A stretch of 64,000 nt of DNA from Sedimentitalea xiamensis. GTDB lineage: Bacteria; Pseudomonadota; Alphaproteobacteria; Rhodobacterales; Rhodobacteraceae. The stretch lies in NCBI RefSeq assembly GCF_030164465.1, contig NZ_JASNJE010000004.1:62001-126000 (forward strand), written 5' to 3'. This document shows, piece after piece, positions 48,109 to 56,265 of the stretch. Under the pieces are notes generated by a model that did not search any database, was not told the DNA's origin, and saw only the letters and a list, made by a program, of their open reading frames with translations. Position 1 is the stretch's first letter; every line of letters starts with the position of its first letter. The translations under genes were made by a program, and so were the position numbers.

Positions 48109-48603
48109 ATGCGCGTTGCCCTTTATCCCGGAACATTCGACCCGATCACGCTGGGGCATGCAGATATCATACGGCGGGCAGCGGCGCTGGTGGACAAACT
48201 GGTGATCGGGGTCGCCATCAACCGGGACAAGGGGCCGCTGTTTTCGCTGGAGGAACGGGTGGCCATGATCGAGGCGGACTGCACCGCGTTGGCGTCCAGG
48301 ACCGGCATCGAAATCGTCGTGCACCCGTTCGAAAACCTGTTGATCGATTGCGCCAACGATGTCGGGGCGCAGATCATCGTCCGAGGGCTGCGCGCGGTGG
48401 CGGATTTCGAATATGAATACCAGATGGTCGGGATGAACCGGGCGCTGGACGACAGCGTCGAAACCGTTTTCCTGATGGCCGATGCCAAGCATCAGGCCAT
48501 TGCGAGCAAGCTGGTCAAGGAGATCGCCCGCCTCGGAGGCGATGTGTCGAAGTTCGTGACGCCACAGGTCAACGAAGCGCTGCTCGAAAGGCTGGGCCGC
48601 TAG
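48109..48603 (+). CDS. coaD: Phosphopantetheine adenylyltransferase
   Basis: The 164-residue enzyme that transfers AMP to 4'-phosphopantetheine, giving dephospho-CoA. The start MRVALYPGTFDPITLGHADI carries the T/HxGH nucleotidyltransferase motif. EYEYQMVGMNRAL and the C-terminal-like LMADAKHQAIASKLVKEIARLGGDV with the ISS-type loop are present. A slightly earlier in-frame start is not supported. It is convergent with the micro-protein and gap genes. Confidence 0.96.
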   Translation: MRVALYPGTFDPITLGHADIIRRAAALVDKLVIGVAINRDKGPLFSLEERVAMIEADCTALASRTGIEIVVHPFENLLIDCANDVGAQIIVRGLRAVADFEYEYQMVGMNRALDDSVETVFLMADAKHQAIASKLVKEIARLGGDVSKFVTPQVNEALLERLGR

Positions 48604-48619
48604 GCGTCGGCGTTTTTAA

Positions 48620-48763
48620 TCATCTCCAGAAGGCCAGCCAGTCGATCAGGTCGAACAGTTTCTTGCCCAGGAAAACAAGGTGATCCGCGCCGTAGAGCAG
48701 AACATCCGCCAGCAGGATGACCAGGATCAGCAGGCCCAGCACTAGCGCAATTCTATTGGTCAT
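48620..48763 (-). CDS. 47-residue membrane micro-protein behind gap
   Basis: A minus-strand frame runs from ATG at 48763 to TGA at 48620. The first 24 residues hold a hydrophobic helix (IALVLGLLILVILLADVLLY). A short amphipathic tail follows, GADHLVFLGKKLFDLIDWLAF, ending WR, with two aromatic patches. The same-strand gap gene ends 76 bases upstream, so it may be cotranscribed or have its own promoter. The balanced composition and a sensible topology argue for a real gene. I recall similar glyceraldehyde-3-phosphate-dehydrogenase-linked small proteins in roseobacters but cannot verify it. The function is unknown. Confidence 0.65.
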   Translation of the reverse strand: MTNRIALVLGLLILVILLADVLLYGADHLVFLGKKLFDLIDWLAFWR

Positions 48764-48838
48764 TCGGACCCCGGCGGACAAAAAACGCCCGATCAGCTAT
48801 GCCTGACCGGACGTCTTCCTTCAAGTGCGCCGCAAGTG

Positions 48839-49843
48839 TCAGCGGTTCAGGCGGCCCATGGCAACGGCGACATCGGCCATCCGCACCGAAAAGCCCCATT
48901 CGTTGTCATACCATGCCAGAACCCGCACCATACGACCGTCGACCACGCGGGTCTGATCGGGTGCGAAGATGCTGCTTTCCTCGGTGTGGTTGAAATCGAT
49001 CGACACCTTGGGCTCCGGGTCATAGGCCATGACATGCCCCATCGGACCCTTGACCGCTTCGGCGACCATCTCGTTGATTTCCTCGGCGGTCACGTCGCGC
49101 CCGGCGCGGAACGTCAGGTCGACCGCGGACACGTTCGGCGTCGGCACGCGCATGGCGGAGCCGTCCAGTTTGCCCTTGAGGTTCGGCAGAACCTCGCCCA
49201 GCGCCTTGGCGGCTCCGGTCGAGGTCGGGATCATTGCCATCGCCGCCGCGCGGGCGCGGTAGAGATCGTTGTGGCGCCGGTCCAGCGTCGGCTGATCGCC
49301 GGTATAGGAATGGATCGTCGTCATGATCCCGTGTTCGATACCGACGGCCTCGTCCAGCACCTTGGCCAGCGGGGCCAGGCAGTTGGTGGTGCAGGAGCCG
49401 TTGCTGACCATATTGTCGCCCTTTGCCAGCATCTCGTCGTTGACGCCGAACACGATGGTCTTCTGCACGTTCTTCGCAGGTGCGGAGATCAGGACCGATT
49501 TCGCGCCGCGCTCAAGGTGGACATTGGCCTTCTTGCCGTCGTTGAAATTTCCGGTGCATTCCAGAACCACGTCGCAACCCGACCAGTCCAGTTCGTTGGG
49601 GTCATAGGTCGAGAACATCTCGATCTCGCCCCGGCCCAGGTCCAGGGTGCGTTCTCCGACGCGGATATCGTTGCCGAACCGTCCATGCACGCTGTCATAG
49701 CGCAAAAGGTGCGCCGCTGTCGCCAGCGGTCCGGTCGCGTTCGCCTTGACCACCTTGATGTCGTTCCTGCCGCTGGCTGAAATGTGGGACAGGGTGCAGC
49801 GGCCAATGCGGCCAAATCCGTTGATTCCGACGGTTACGGTCAT
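48839..49843 (-). CDS. gap: NAD-dependent glyceraldehyde-3-phosphate dehydrogenase
   Basis: A 334-residue type I enzyme oxidising glyceraldehyde 3-phosphate to 1,3-bisphosphoglycerate. The N-terminal NAD fold is GINGFGRIGRC. The active-site cysteine C151 lies in SNGSCTTNCLAP, and DLTFRAGRDVT and WYDNEWGFSVRM close the fold. The start is at MTVTVGING; upstream codons are unlike the family. Two LacI-type operator-like sites lie 90-120 bases before it. It is not adjacent to pgk or tkt but lies 2 kb from tkt, as in many alphaproteobacteria. Confidence 0.97.
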   Translation of the reverse strand: MTVTVGINGFGRIGRCTLSHISASGRNDIKVVKANATGPLATAAHLLRYDSVHGRFGNDIRVGERTLDLGRGEIEMFSTYDPNELDWSGCDVVLECTGNFNDGKKANVHLERGAKSVLISAPAKNVQKTIVFGVNDEMLAKGDNMVSNGSCTTNCLAPLAKVLDEAVGIEHGIMTTIHSYTGDQPTLDRRHNDLYRARAAAMAMIPTSTGAAKALGEVLPNLKGKLDGSAMRVPTPNVSAVDLTFRAGRDVTAEEINEMVAEAVKGPMGHVMAYDPEPKVSIDFNHTEESSIFAPDQTRVVDGRMVRVLAWYDNEWGFSVRMADVAVAMGRLNR

Positions 49844-49931
49844 GTTCTGTCGCTCCTGAAGGTTGCGGGTTGATGGGCATATAGACCCGCACCCCCTGCA
49901 TAAAAAGGGAAAAAGCGTCGCATTCACAGCG

Positions 49932-49964
49932 TGTTAGCGCAAACTTTTTCCGGTTGCGCTAACG
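49932..49964. promoter_or_regulatory. Two LacI-type operator-like sites between gap and DUF808
   Basis: TGTTAGCGCAAACT (49932-49945) matches 12 of 14 bases of the palindrome TGTTAGCGCTAACA. CGGTTGCGCTAACG (49951-49964) matches 10 of 14 and shares the core GCGCTAAC. Centres are 19 bases apart, on nearly the same helical face over two turns. They lie in the divergent promoter region and could repress or activate gap. Regulator assignment to a CceR-like protein is inference. Confidence 0.6.
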
Positions 49965-50026
49965 CTTGCCCTGACGGGCGTATGCGCTAGGCTGCAATTT
50001 CAGGCGCAATCTGCAAGGGGTGGAAC

Positions 50027-51013
50027 ATGAGCGGGCTGCTGGCGTTGCTGGATGATGTGGCGGGCATCGCCAAGGTGGCGGCCGCCTCGGTGGATGACAT
50101 TGCCGGTCAGGCGGCCAAGGCCGGTGCCAAAGCGGCGGGCGCGGTGATCGACGATGCGGCGGTCACGCCGAAATACGTGCACGGTTTCCATGCCAGCCGC
50201 GAATTGCCGATCATCTGGCAGATTGCCAAGGGGTCGTTCAAGAACAAGCTGCTCTATCTGTTGCCCGTCGGCCTGTTGCTGGCGAATTTCGCGCCCTGGA
50301 TGATCGCGCCCCTGTTGATGCTGGGCGGGGCCTATCTGTGTTTCGAAGGCGCCGAAAAGATCTATCACGCCCTGATTCCGCATGACGATCCCCATGTCTT
50401 TCCCGAAGACATCGAAGGCGATCCGGCGCATCTGGAACAGGAAAAGGCGGCGGGCGCGATAAAGACCGACTTCATCCTGTCCGCAGAGATCATGACCATC
50501 GCGCTGGCGGCGATCCCGCAATCCAACATCTGGATGGAAGCCGCGACGCTGGCAGTGGTCGGGATCGGCATTACCGTGGTCGTCTACGGCAGCGTCGCCC
50601 TGATCGTGAAGGCGGATGACGTGGGGCTGTTCATGGCCGCCAACGGCCGCCTTGGCCCGACCCGTTCGCTGGGGCGGGGAATCGTGCGCGCCATGCCGGG
50701 GCTGATGAAGGCGCTGACGATCATCGGCACGGCGGCGATGCTCTGGGTCGGCGGATCCATCGTGATCCATGGGATGGAAGAACTGGGGTTCGGTTGGCTT
50801 GGCCATCACATCCACGATGCCGCCGTTCTCGTCGCTGGCCTGGTTCCGGATGCATACCGGGGCACTGTGGAATGGGCCGCCACGGCGGCAATGGACGGTG
50901 TGTTCGGCGTCGCACTCGGCATGGTCCTGATTCCGGTGGCCTCCAAACTGTTGGTTCCGCTGGTGCAAACCCTGTTCGGGGGCAAGGTGGAAGCGGATTC
51001 TGACCCGAGGTAA
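50027..51013 (+). CDS. DUF808 family membrane protein
   Basis: A 328-residue protein of the DUF808/YedI family with about six transmembrane segments (near 85-110, 165-205, 235-250 and 280-310). Conserved pieces are MSGLLALLDDVAGIAKVAAAS, DDAAVTPKYVHGFHASRELPIIWQIAKGSFKNK (shown in parts), and an acidic cytoplasmic loop HDDPHVFPEDIEGDPAHLEQEK. Function unknown; it is suggested to be an inner-membrane transport or scaffold protein. Divergent from gap, it is possibly under the same operators. The thioesterase gene follows 59 bases later. Confidence 0.88.
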   Translation: MSGLLALLDDVAGIAKVAAASVDDIAGQAAKAGAKAAGAVIDDAAVTPKYVHGFHASRELPIIWQIAKGSFKNKLLYLLPVGLLLANFAPWMIAPLLMLGGAYLCFEGAEKIYHALIPHDDPHVFPEDIEGDPAHLEQEKAAGAIKTDFILSAEIMTIALAAIPQSNIWMEAATLAVVGIGITVVVYGSVALIVKADDVGLFMAANGRLGPTRSLGRGIVRAMPGLMKALTIIGTAAMLWVGGSIVIHGMEELGFGWLGHHIHDAAVLVAGLVPDAYRGTVEWAATAAMDGVFGVALGMVLIPVASKLLVPLVQTLFGGKVEADSDPR

Positions 51014-51072
51014 TCTTTGTGTCCGGGCGGCGAGGCTGCAAGGATCCACCTGCCACCAGGAGGAGACCGGCG

Positions 51073-51873
51073 ATGAGCGAAATGACCCTTTCCGAAGTGC
51101 TTGACGCGCCAGATGCAACCGGCGTTTCGCCCCGGTTCGCGGTCCCCGACAACTGGAAACAGGGCCGAACCGCCTATGGAGGGTTCACCGCCGCCTTGCT
51201 GCTGGCCGCGGCGCGTCGGGTCCAGGCCGATCTTCCGCCTCTGCGTTCGGCCCTGATCAATTTCACCGCGCCGGTCACGACTTCGCCTGATATCTCGGTC
51301 GATATCTTCCGGCAGGGCAGAAACGTGACCACCGTGAATACCCAGGCCCGGATCGACGGGAAGGTGGTGGCACAGGGCACGTTTTCATTCGGTCTGGCGC
51401 AGAACAGTCACGTGACCGTGGAACGATCCGCGCCAGCGGCGCCGCTGCCGGAACAGACCGATCCCTATTTCCCACCGGGCATGTCCCGCCCGCCGGCTCG
51501 GTTCTTCGGCAATTTCGAGGTGCGGTTGATCGACGGACACCTGCCGTTCATGGGGGCGGACCGGGGATACGTCCGGGTCTGGGCGCGTTACCGCGACCCT
51601 GCGATGTGGACGCGTCCGGAGGGGCTGATCGGCATTGCCGACGTGCTGCCCCCAGCGGTGTTCCCTGTATGCCGCCAGCCAGGGCCGAATTCCTCGATGA
51701 CCTGGATCTGCAATCTGCTGTCCGGTGCCCCGAGGACCCGCGACGGCTGGTGGATGCTGGAAACCGATCTGACCTCGGCGCGGGACGGCTTCAGTTCCCA
51801 GGTGATGCGGGGATGGAACACCGACGGCGAATTGGTGGTCGATGGCATGCAGTCGGTGGTGATCTTCGTTTGA
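51073..51873 (+). CDS. TesB-like acyl-CoA thioesterase family protein
   Basis: A 266-residue double-hotdog protein. The first hotdog contains NWKQGRTAYGGFTAALLLAAARR; the second contains ARFFGNFEVRLIDG and VWARYRDPAMW. The order matches TesB-like thioesterases that cleave acyl-CoA. The ATG at 51073 is chosen by AGGAGACCGGCG just before it; an earlier frame start is unlike the family. It follows DUF808 on the same strand. Chain-length preference is unknown. It is convergent with tkt. Confidence 0.87.
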   Translation: MSEMTLSEVLDAPDATGVSPRFAVPDNWKQGRTAYGGFTAALLLAAARRVQADLPPLRSALINFTAPVTTSPDISVDIFRQGRNVTTVNTQARIDGKVVAQGTFSFGLAQNSHVTVERSAPAAPLPEQTDPYFPPGMSRPPARFFGNFEVRLIDGHLPFMGADRGYVRVWARYRDPAMWTRPEGLIGIADVLPPAVFPVCRQPGPNSSMTWICNLLSGAPRTRDGWWMLETDLTSARDGFSSQVMRGWNTDGELVVDGMQSVVIFV

Positions 51874-52018
51874 TTCTGCCGGAAAGCGGATTTCGTTCCC
51901 GGACCGGGCGCTCAGTGCGCATTTTCTGACCGCGCGAAGGTTCTGCCGATTGCATTGGGCGGACAAGGACTTGATCAGAGGGGCCGCTTTGCGAAGCAGG
52001 ACCCGGCCGGAGAAGAAC

Positions 52019-52045
52019 GGCACCCGAACCTATGGCGCGGGTGCC
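52019..52045 (-). terminator. Probable tkt terminator
   Basis: An 8-base perfect stem, GGCACCCG/CGGGTGCC, with an 11-base loop, ends 14 bases past the tkt stop on the minus strand. The downstream bases GTTCTTCT are T-rich but interrupted, so strength is moderate. Confidence 0.5.
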
Positions 52046-52058
52046 CGTCAGGCGCATG

Positions 52059-54077
52059 TCAGCCGAGCAGGGACCTGACTTTTGCCACGGTCGCCTCGGC
52101 GGTGATGCCGAATTTTTCGAACAGTTCTTCCGCGGGAGCAGAGGCTCCGAAACTGTCCATGCCGATGAATCCGGCTTTGTGTTCGCGGCCCCGTTCGCCC
52201 AGAAGCCAGCGATCCCAGCCCTGACGGACACCGGCCTCGATCCCGACGCGGACCGGCCCGACGGGAAGAATGCGCTTGCGGTATGTTTCGTCCTGTTGCG
52301 CGAACAGTTCCATGCAGGGCATCGACACAACACGAGTGCCGATGCCTTGCCCTTCGAGAATGTCCCGTGCTGCGAGCGCCACGGACACTTCGGAACCGGT
52401 GGCGATCAGGATCACCTGCCGTTTCGCATCGGCTTCGGCAAGAACATAGGCGCCTTGGGCCGTCAGGTTCCTTTGCTTGTGTTCCAGGCGCACCGTCGGC
52501 AGCCCCTGGCGGGTCAGCGACAGCACCGACGGGGTTTCCGTGCTGGTAAGCGCCAGTTCCCAGGCTTCCGCCGTTTCAACCGTGTCCGCGGGACGGAAAA
52601 CCATTGTGTTGGGAGTCGCGCGGGATATCGCCAGATGCTCGACTGGCTGGTGCGTCGGGCCGTCTTCGCCAAGACCGATACTGTCGTGGGTCATGACGAA
52701 CACGGTCGGGATCTTCATCAATGCGGCGAGCCGCATGGACGGGCGGGCATAATCGGTGAAGCACATGAAAGTGCCGCCATAGGCCCGGATACCGCCGTGC
52801 AGGACCATGCCGTTCATGGCCGCCGCCATGCCGTGTTCGCGGATGCCCCAGTAGATATAGCGGCCCTTGCGGTTTTCCGGATCAAACACGCCCATGTCAC
52901 CGGTCTTCGTGTTGTTCGATCCGGTCAGATCGGCGGATCCGCCGACGGTTTCGGTCATCACCGGGTTGACGATTTCCAGCACCATTTCGCTGGATTTGCG
53001 GGTGGCCACGTTGTGGGCGGCTTCGCTGGCCTGCTTCTTGAGGGCGCGAATGGTCGCGGCGAGGCGTTTTGGAACCTCCAGCGCGTAGGCACGGTTGAAT
53101 TCCGACCGGCGGCGTTCGGACAGGGCGGACAGCCGGTCTTCCCATTCGGCGCGTGCGGCCGCGCCACGCGCGCCGATGTCTTCCCAGCTTTTCTTGACTT
53201 CGTCCGGTACCACGAAGGGGCCTGTCGTCCAGCCATAGGCTTCCTTGGCGGCGCGCAACTGGTCGGGGTCGGTCAACGCTCCGTGGCCCTTGCTGGTGTC
53301 CTGAGCAGCATGCCCGAGGGCAATATGCGTCTTGCAGGCGATCATGGACGGTTTTCTGGTCTTCCTGGCCGCTGTCAGCGCCTCGTCGATCGCCTGCGGG
53401 TCGTGGCCGTCGATTTCGATCACATGCCAGCCCGACGCCTTGAACCGCATCACCTGGTTGGTGCGATCGGACAGGTCCACGGTGCCGTCGATGGTGATGT
53501 TGTTGTTGTCCCAGAGCACGATGAGTTTGCCGAGCTGGTGCCGCCCGGCCAGACCGATCGCTTCCTGGCTGACGCCTTCCATGAGACATCCGTCGCCGGC
53601 GATCACATAGGTGAAATGATCGACGATATTGCGGCCGTAGCGGGCGCGCTGGATTTCTTCCGCCATGGCGAAACCGACCGCGTTGGAAATGCCCTGACCG
53701 AGGGGGCCGGTGGTGGTTTCGATGCCGCTGGCGTGGCCGTATTCCGGATGCCCGGCCGTGCGCGCGCCCCACTGGCGGAAATTCCGGATCTCCTCCAGTG
53801 TCATGTCGGCGTATCCGGTCAGGTGCAACAGCGAATAGAGCAGCATCGAACCGTGCCCGGCAGACAGGATGAAACGGTCGCGATCCGGCCAGTTCGGGGC
53901 GGAGGCGTCGAATTTCAGATGCTTTTCGAACAGGACCGTGGCCACGTCGGCCATGCCCATCGGCATGCCCGAATGGCCGGAATTCGCGGCGGCGACAGCA
54001 TCCAGCGTCAGGGCGCGGATGGCAGAGGCCTTGGCCCAATGATCGGGGTTGGCGGTGCGCAGGGCGGTCAGGTCCAC
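52059..54077 (-). CDS. tkt: Transketolase
   Basis: A 672-residue thiamine-diphosphate enzyme of the pentose-phosphate pathway that moves two-carbon units between sugar phosphates. The signature segments are [20 protein letters not shown], the cofactor motif [15 protein letters not shown] through [10 protein letters not shown], and the transketolase motif [24 protein letters not shown], shown in parts. It is followed by a moderate terminator and stands about 280 bases from the divergent coiled-coil/zapA genes, a typical alphaproteobacterial order. Confidence 0.97.
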   Translation of the reverse strand: MDLTALRTANPDHWAKASAIRALTLDAVAAANSGHSGMPMGMADVATVLFEKHLKFDASAPNWPDRDRFILSAGHGSMLLYSLLHLTGYADMTLEEIRNFRQWGARTAGHPEYGHASGIETTTGPLGQGISNAVGFAMAEEIQRARYGRNIVDHFTYVIAGDGCLMEGVSQEAIGLAGRHQLGKLIVLWDNNNITIDGTVDLSDRTNQVMRFKASGWHVIEIDGHDPQAIDEALTAARKTRKPSMIACKTHIALGHAAQDTSKGHGALTDPDQLRAAKEAYGWTTGPFVVPDEVKKSWEDIGARGAAARAEWEDRLSALSERRRSEFNRAYALEVPKRLAATIRALKKQASEAAHNVATRKSSEMVLEIVNPVMTETVGGSADLTGSNNTKTGDMGVFDPENRKGRYIYWGIREHGMAAAMNGMVLHGGIRAYGGTFMCFTDYARPSMRLAALMKIPTVFVMTHDSIGLGEDGPTHQPVEHLAISRATPNTMVFRPADTVETAEAWELALTSTETPSVLSLTRQGLPTVRLEHKQRNLTAQGAYVLAEADAKRQVILIATGSEVSVALAARDILEGQGIGTRVVSMPCMELFAQQDETYRKRILPVGPVRVGIEAGVRQGWDRWLLGERGREHKAGFIGMDSFGASAPAEELFEKFGITAEATVAKVRSLLG

Positions 54078-54358
54078 GGGGCTGTTCCTTTGGATTGTCT
54101 CGGGTGAAGTGCAAAGATTGGCCTGCTCAATACCAGCCGCACCTCAAAGATCAAGCAGGACCGGGCCGGCGTGAACCTGCCACTTCAGATCAACCGCACA
54201 AGGCATTGAAACCAAAGGGGAGGAAATTTGCACAGTCCTTGGCTAGACTGCTACCAATTGCCCCGGAGACCCGATTCGCCGCGTCCAAGCCGATCTGGCC
54301 GGCACGCATTGATGAACAGAATATTAAGACGGAACAAGCGCAGGGAAAGGCGACAGGC

Positions 54359-54895
54359 ATGAGCCAGATCGACGAACTTAACAGCCGCATCACCGCGGCC
54401 ATGGAACGGATCGGAGCCGGCGTCATGATGCTCGCCGAGCGGGAAGCCGCTGCCGCGATTCCCGACCCCGACCTCGTCCAGGCTCTGGAAGACGAAAGAC
54501 TTGCCAACTCGCAACTGGAAGAACGTCTGCGGGCGATCAAGGAGCGGCACGGCGACGAACTTGCCGCTCTGCGGGCCGCACTCGACGTCTCCGATGAACT
54601 GGACAAGCTGAAAGCCGACCTTGCGGCGCAAAACGATGCGATGGGGCGGCTCGACATGGACGTGCAGCGCCTGCGTCTGGCCAATGAGCAATTGCGCCAG
54701 AGCAACGCCGCCCTGCGCAAGGCCAATGAAAGCGGGGTCGGGGAACCCCACTTGATCAACAAGGCGATGCTGGCGGAACTGGAAAGCCTTCGGGCGATCA
54801 GGGCGACCGACGCGGCCGAGGTCAGTGCGGTGCTGGCGAAACTTGAACCCCTGCTGGCCTCGGCCGCAGGCTTGACCGACGGGGAGGATGCCTGA
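54359..54895 (+). CDS. Coiled-coil protein upstream of zapA
   Basis: A 178-residue highly charged protein, with no signal or membrane segment, dominated by coiled coil (about residues 40-125: DERLANSQLEERLRAIKERHGDELAALRAALDVSDELDKLKADLAAQND, shown in parts). Its TGA overlaps the zapA ATG by one base, so both are made from one message. The start is set at MSQIDELNSRIT; the upstream frame is open but unlike coding. Its partner suggests a divisome role, perhaps like ZapB, but the sequence gives no direct proof. The 281 bases before it hold no other gene. Confidence 0.75.
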   Translation: MSQIDELNSRITAAMERIGAGVMMLAEREAAAAIPDPDLVQALEDERLANSQLEERLRAIKERHGDELAALRAALDVSDELDKLKADLAAQNDAMGRLDMDVQRLRLANEQLRQSNAALRKANESGVGEPHLINKAMLAELESLRAIRATDAAEVSAVLAKLEPLLASAAGLTDGEDA

Positions 54896-55290
54896 TGCCC
54901 GAAGTGACGATCATGATCGGCGGTCGCGGGTTCGAAGTGTCCTGCCAGGACGGCGAAGAAAGCTACCTGCACTCTGCGGCGCGAATGCTGGACGAGGAAG
55001 CGCAGGTTCTGACCGACCAGATCGGACGGATGCCCGAGGCCCGGATGCTGTTGATGGCGGGTCTGATGCTGGCAGACAAGACCGCCGCCGTCGAGGACCG
55101 GATCAGGGAGATGGAAAAGACGCTGGCCGAACGCGATGCCGAACTGGCGCAGTTGCGGAATGCGCCGGGGCCTGCGCCCGAGCGGATCGAAGTGCCGGTG
55201 GTTCCGCAGGTCGTGACAGATACGCTTGCCGAACTGGCCGCCCGTGCCGAGGCGCTTGCCGCCGAGATCGAGGAGAAAGCCGGGGCCTGA
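54895..55290 (+). CDS. zapA: Cell division protein ZapA
   Basis: A 131-residue protein that binds and bundles FtsZ filaments. The N-terminal ZapA domain (about 1-65) reads MPEVTIMIGGRGFEVSCQDGEESYLHSAARMLDEEA, shown in parts, and is followed by a helix and a coiled coil that makes the antiparallel dimer (about 70-125). It is fused translationally to the preceding coiled-coil gene. A structured RNA region and terminator follow it, a position where 6S RNA occurs in many proteobacteria. Confidence 0.9.
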   Translation: MPEVTIMIGGRGFEVSCQDGEESYLHSAARMLDEEAQVLTDQIGRMPEARMLLMAGLMLADKTAAVEDRIREMEKTLAERDAELAQLRNAPGPAPERIEVPVVPQVVTDTLAELAARAEALAAEIEEKAGA

Positions 55291-55292
55291 AG

Positions 55293-55314
55293 TCCGCGAA
55301 AGGAGGTTCGCGGA
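55293..55314 (+). other. Hairpin displaying a Shine-Dalgarno-like loop after zapA
   Basis: TCCGCGAA and TTCGCGGA form a perfect 8-base stem with loop AGGAGG, three bases after the zapA stop. No start codon follows at a useful distance and there is no T-run, so it is neither a translation start nor a standard terminator. It may be the 3' end structure of the zapA message or part of the promoter of the RNA behind it. Confidence 0.5.
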
Positions 55315-55320
55315 GGGGAT

Positions 55321-55506
55321 CCACCTGCGGTGTCAGGGGGTCTTTTGCATTCCGGTACGGACGACGGGGCCGGTTCTGACGCGTCCGGAAGATTTCGGCC
55401 AAGCTGTCCGGACCCCGGGGCTGAAACGGAAAGGCGCAGTTTTCCCGCGCGCAAGATCCGGGCGATCGGGCAAGGGCACATCGGCGACGTACCCTTGCGC
55501 TTTTTT
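55321..55506 (+). ncRNA. ssrS: Candidate 6S RNA downstream of zapA
   Basis: The 220-base gap between zapA and the convergent glutaredoxin gene carries no open frame but can fold into a rod. CTGCGGTGT (55325-55333) can pair with ACATCGGCG (55478-55486) with one bulge. TCAG (55333-55336) can pair with CTGA (55421-55424). GGTACGGAC (55354-55362) can pair with GTCCGGACC (55406-55414) with one mismatch. The large unpaired 3' side and the closing terminator resemble 6S RNA, whose gene lies behind zapA in many proteobacteria. Exact ends are uncertain and I could not run a covariance model; the symbol is provisional. Confidence 0.5.
55470..55506 (+). terminator. Rho-independent terminator after the zapA/RNA region
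   Basis: GCAAGGG and CCCTTGC form a 7-base stem with a 15-base loop, followed by GC and six Ts. It stops the zapA-strand transcript just before the convergent glutaredoxin gene, which ends at 55511. It may serve as the 3' end of the candidate 6S RNA. Confidence 0.8.
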
Positions 55507-55510
55507 GCGG

Positions 55511-55873
55511 TCAGCCGTTGGCTTCGCGGATCTTGTTGGCGGCGTCCTTGTCAAAGGATACGCCTTTTTGCTCGAACAGAGTGTCCAACTCGCCCGACAG
55601 AGTCATTTCGGTGATGATGTCGCAGCCGCCGACGAATTCGCCCTTGACGTAAAGTTGCGGCACGGTGGGCCAGTCGGAGAAATCCTTGATTCCCTGGCGG
55701 ATGGCTTCGTCCGCAAGCACGTTTACATCGGCGAAATCCACGCCCATGTAGTTCAGCACCCCCGCAACGCGGCTTGAAAAGCCGCACTGGGGCATTTCCT
55801 TGGTGCCTTTCATGTAGAGCACCACGTCGTTGGAGGAGATCGTGTCCTTGATCTGTGTGGCCGTATCGGTCAT
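55511..55873 (-). CDS. grxD: Monothiol glutaredoxin (Grx4/GrxD family)
   Basis: A 120-residue CGFS-type glutaredoxin. The motif CGFS lies at residues 30-33 in MPQCGFSSRVAGVLNYMGVDF. VPQLYVKGEFVGGCDI gives the glutathione-binding cis-proline region. These proteins bind a shared [2Fe-2S] cluster with BolA and act in iron-sulfur delivery and iron sensing. It is directly downstream of bolA on the same strand, 24 bases away, which supports the Grx-BolA pairing. It is convergent with the zapA transcript. Confidence 0.95.
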   Translation of the reverse strand: MTDTATQIKDTISSNDVVLYMKGTKEMPQCGFSSRVAGVLNYMGVDFADVNVLADEAIRQGIKDFSDWPTVPQLYVKGEFVGGCDIITEMTLSGELDTLFEQKGVSFDKDAANKIREANG

Positions 55874-55897
55874 GTCGCGTTCCTTTGTTGTCCTGTC

Positions 55898-56140
55898 TCA
55901 GTCCGGCGCCTTGGTGGTCAGGGCCAGTGCATGCAATTCACCGGCCGAGCCATCCATCTTGCCCTTGAGCGCGGCATAGACCGCGCGCTGCTGCTGCACC
56001 CGGTTCTGGCCGCGAAAACTTTCATCGATGACTTCGGCGGCATAATGGTTTCCGTCACCGGCCAGATCGGTGATCGTGATCTTCGCGGCCGGAAAGCTGG
56101 CGCGGATCAACTCTTCGATGTCATGGGCTTGCATGGCCAT
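55898..56140 (-). CDS. BolA family protein
   Basis: An 80-residue protein of the BolA fold with IRASFPAAKITITDLAGDGNHYAAEVIDESFRG, shown in parts, and the RVQQQRAVYAALKG helix. It partners monothiol glutaredoxins in iron-sulfur handling. The next gene on the same strand is grxD, 24 bases on, and purL lies 125 bases upstream. The short length marks the BolA-like/YrbA subgroup rather than BolA proper. The histidine in DGNHYAAEV is a likely cluster ligand. Confidence 0.92.
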   Translation of the reverse strand: MAMQAHDIEELIRASFPAAKITITDLAGDGNHYAAEVIDESFRGQNRVQQQRAVYAALKGKMDGSAGELHALALTTKAPD

Positions 56141-56265
56141 GTGCTGAATCTCTCCTGTTGTATTGGCCCAGATGTAGGGCGGAGCGGCAGGCGACGCAAG
56201 AGAGCGGTCGGAGCATTCCGTGCCTGCGGCGATCCAAGGGCGCGGGGGACGCCGGTGCGTTTTCG

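Noticed and set aside
52032-54107. About 690-codon plus-strand frame across tkt
   Set aside because: Shadow of transketolase; no motif and no ribosome site.
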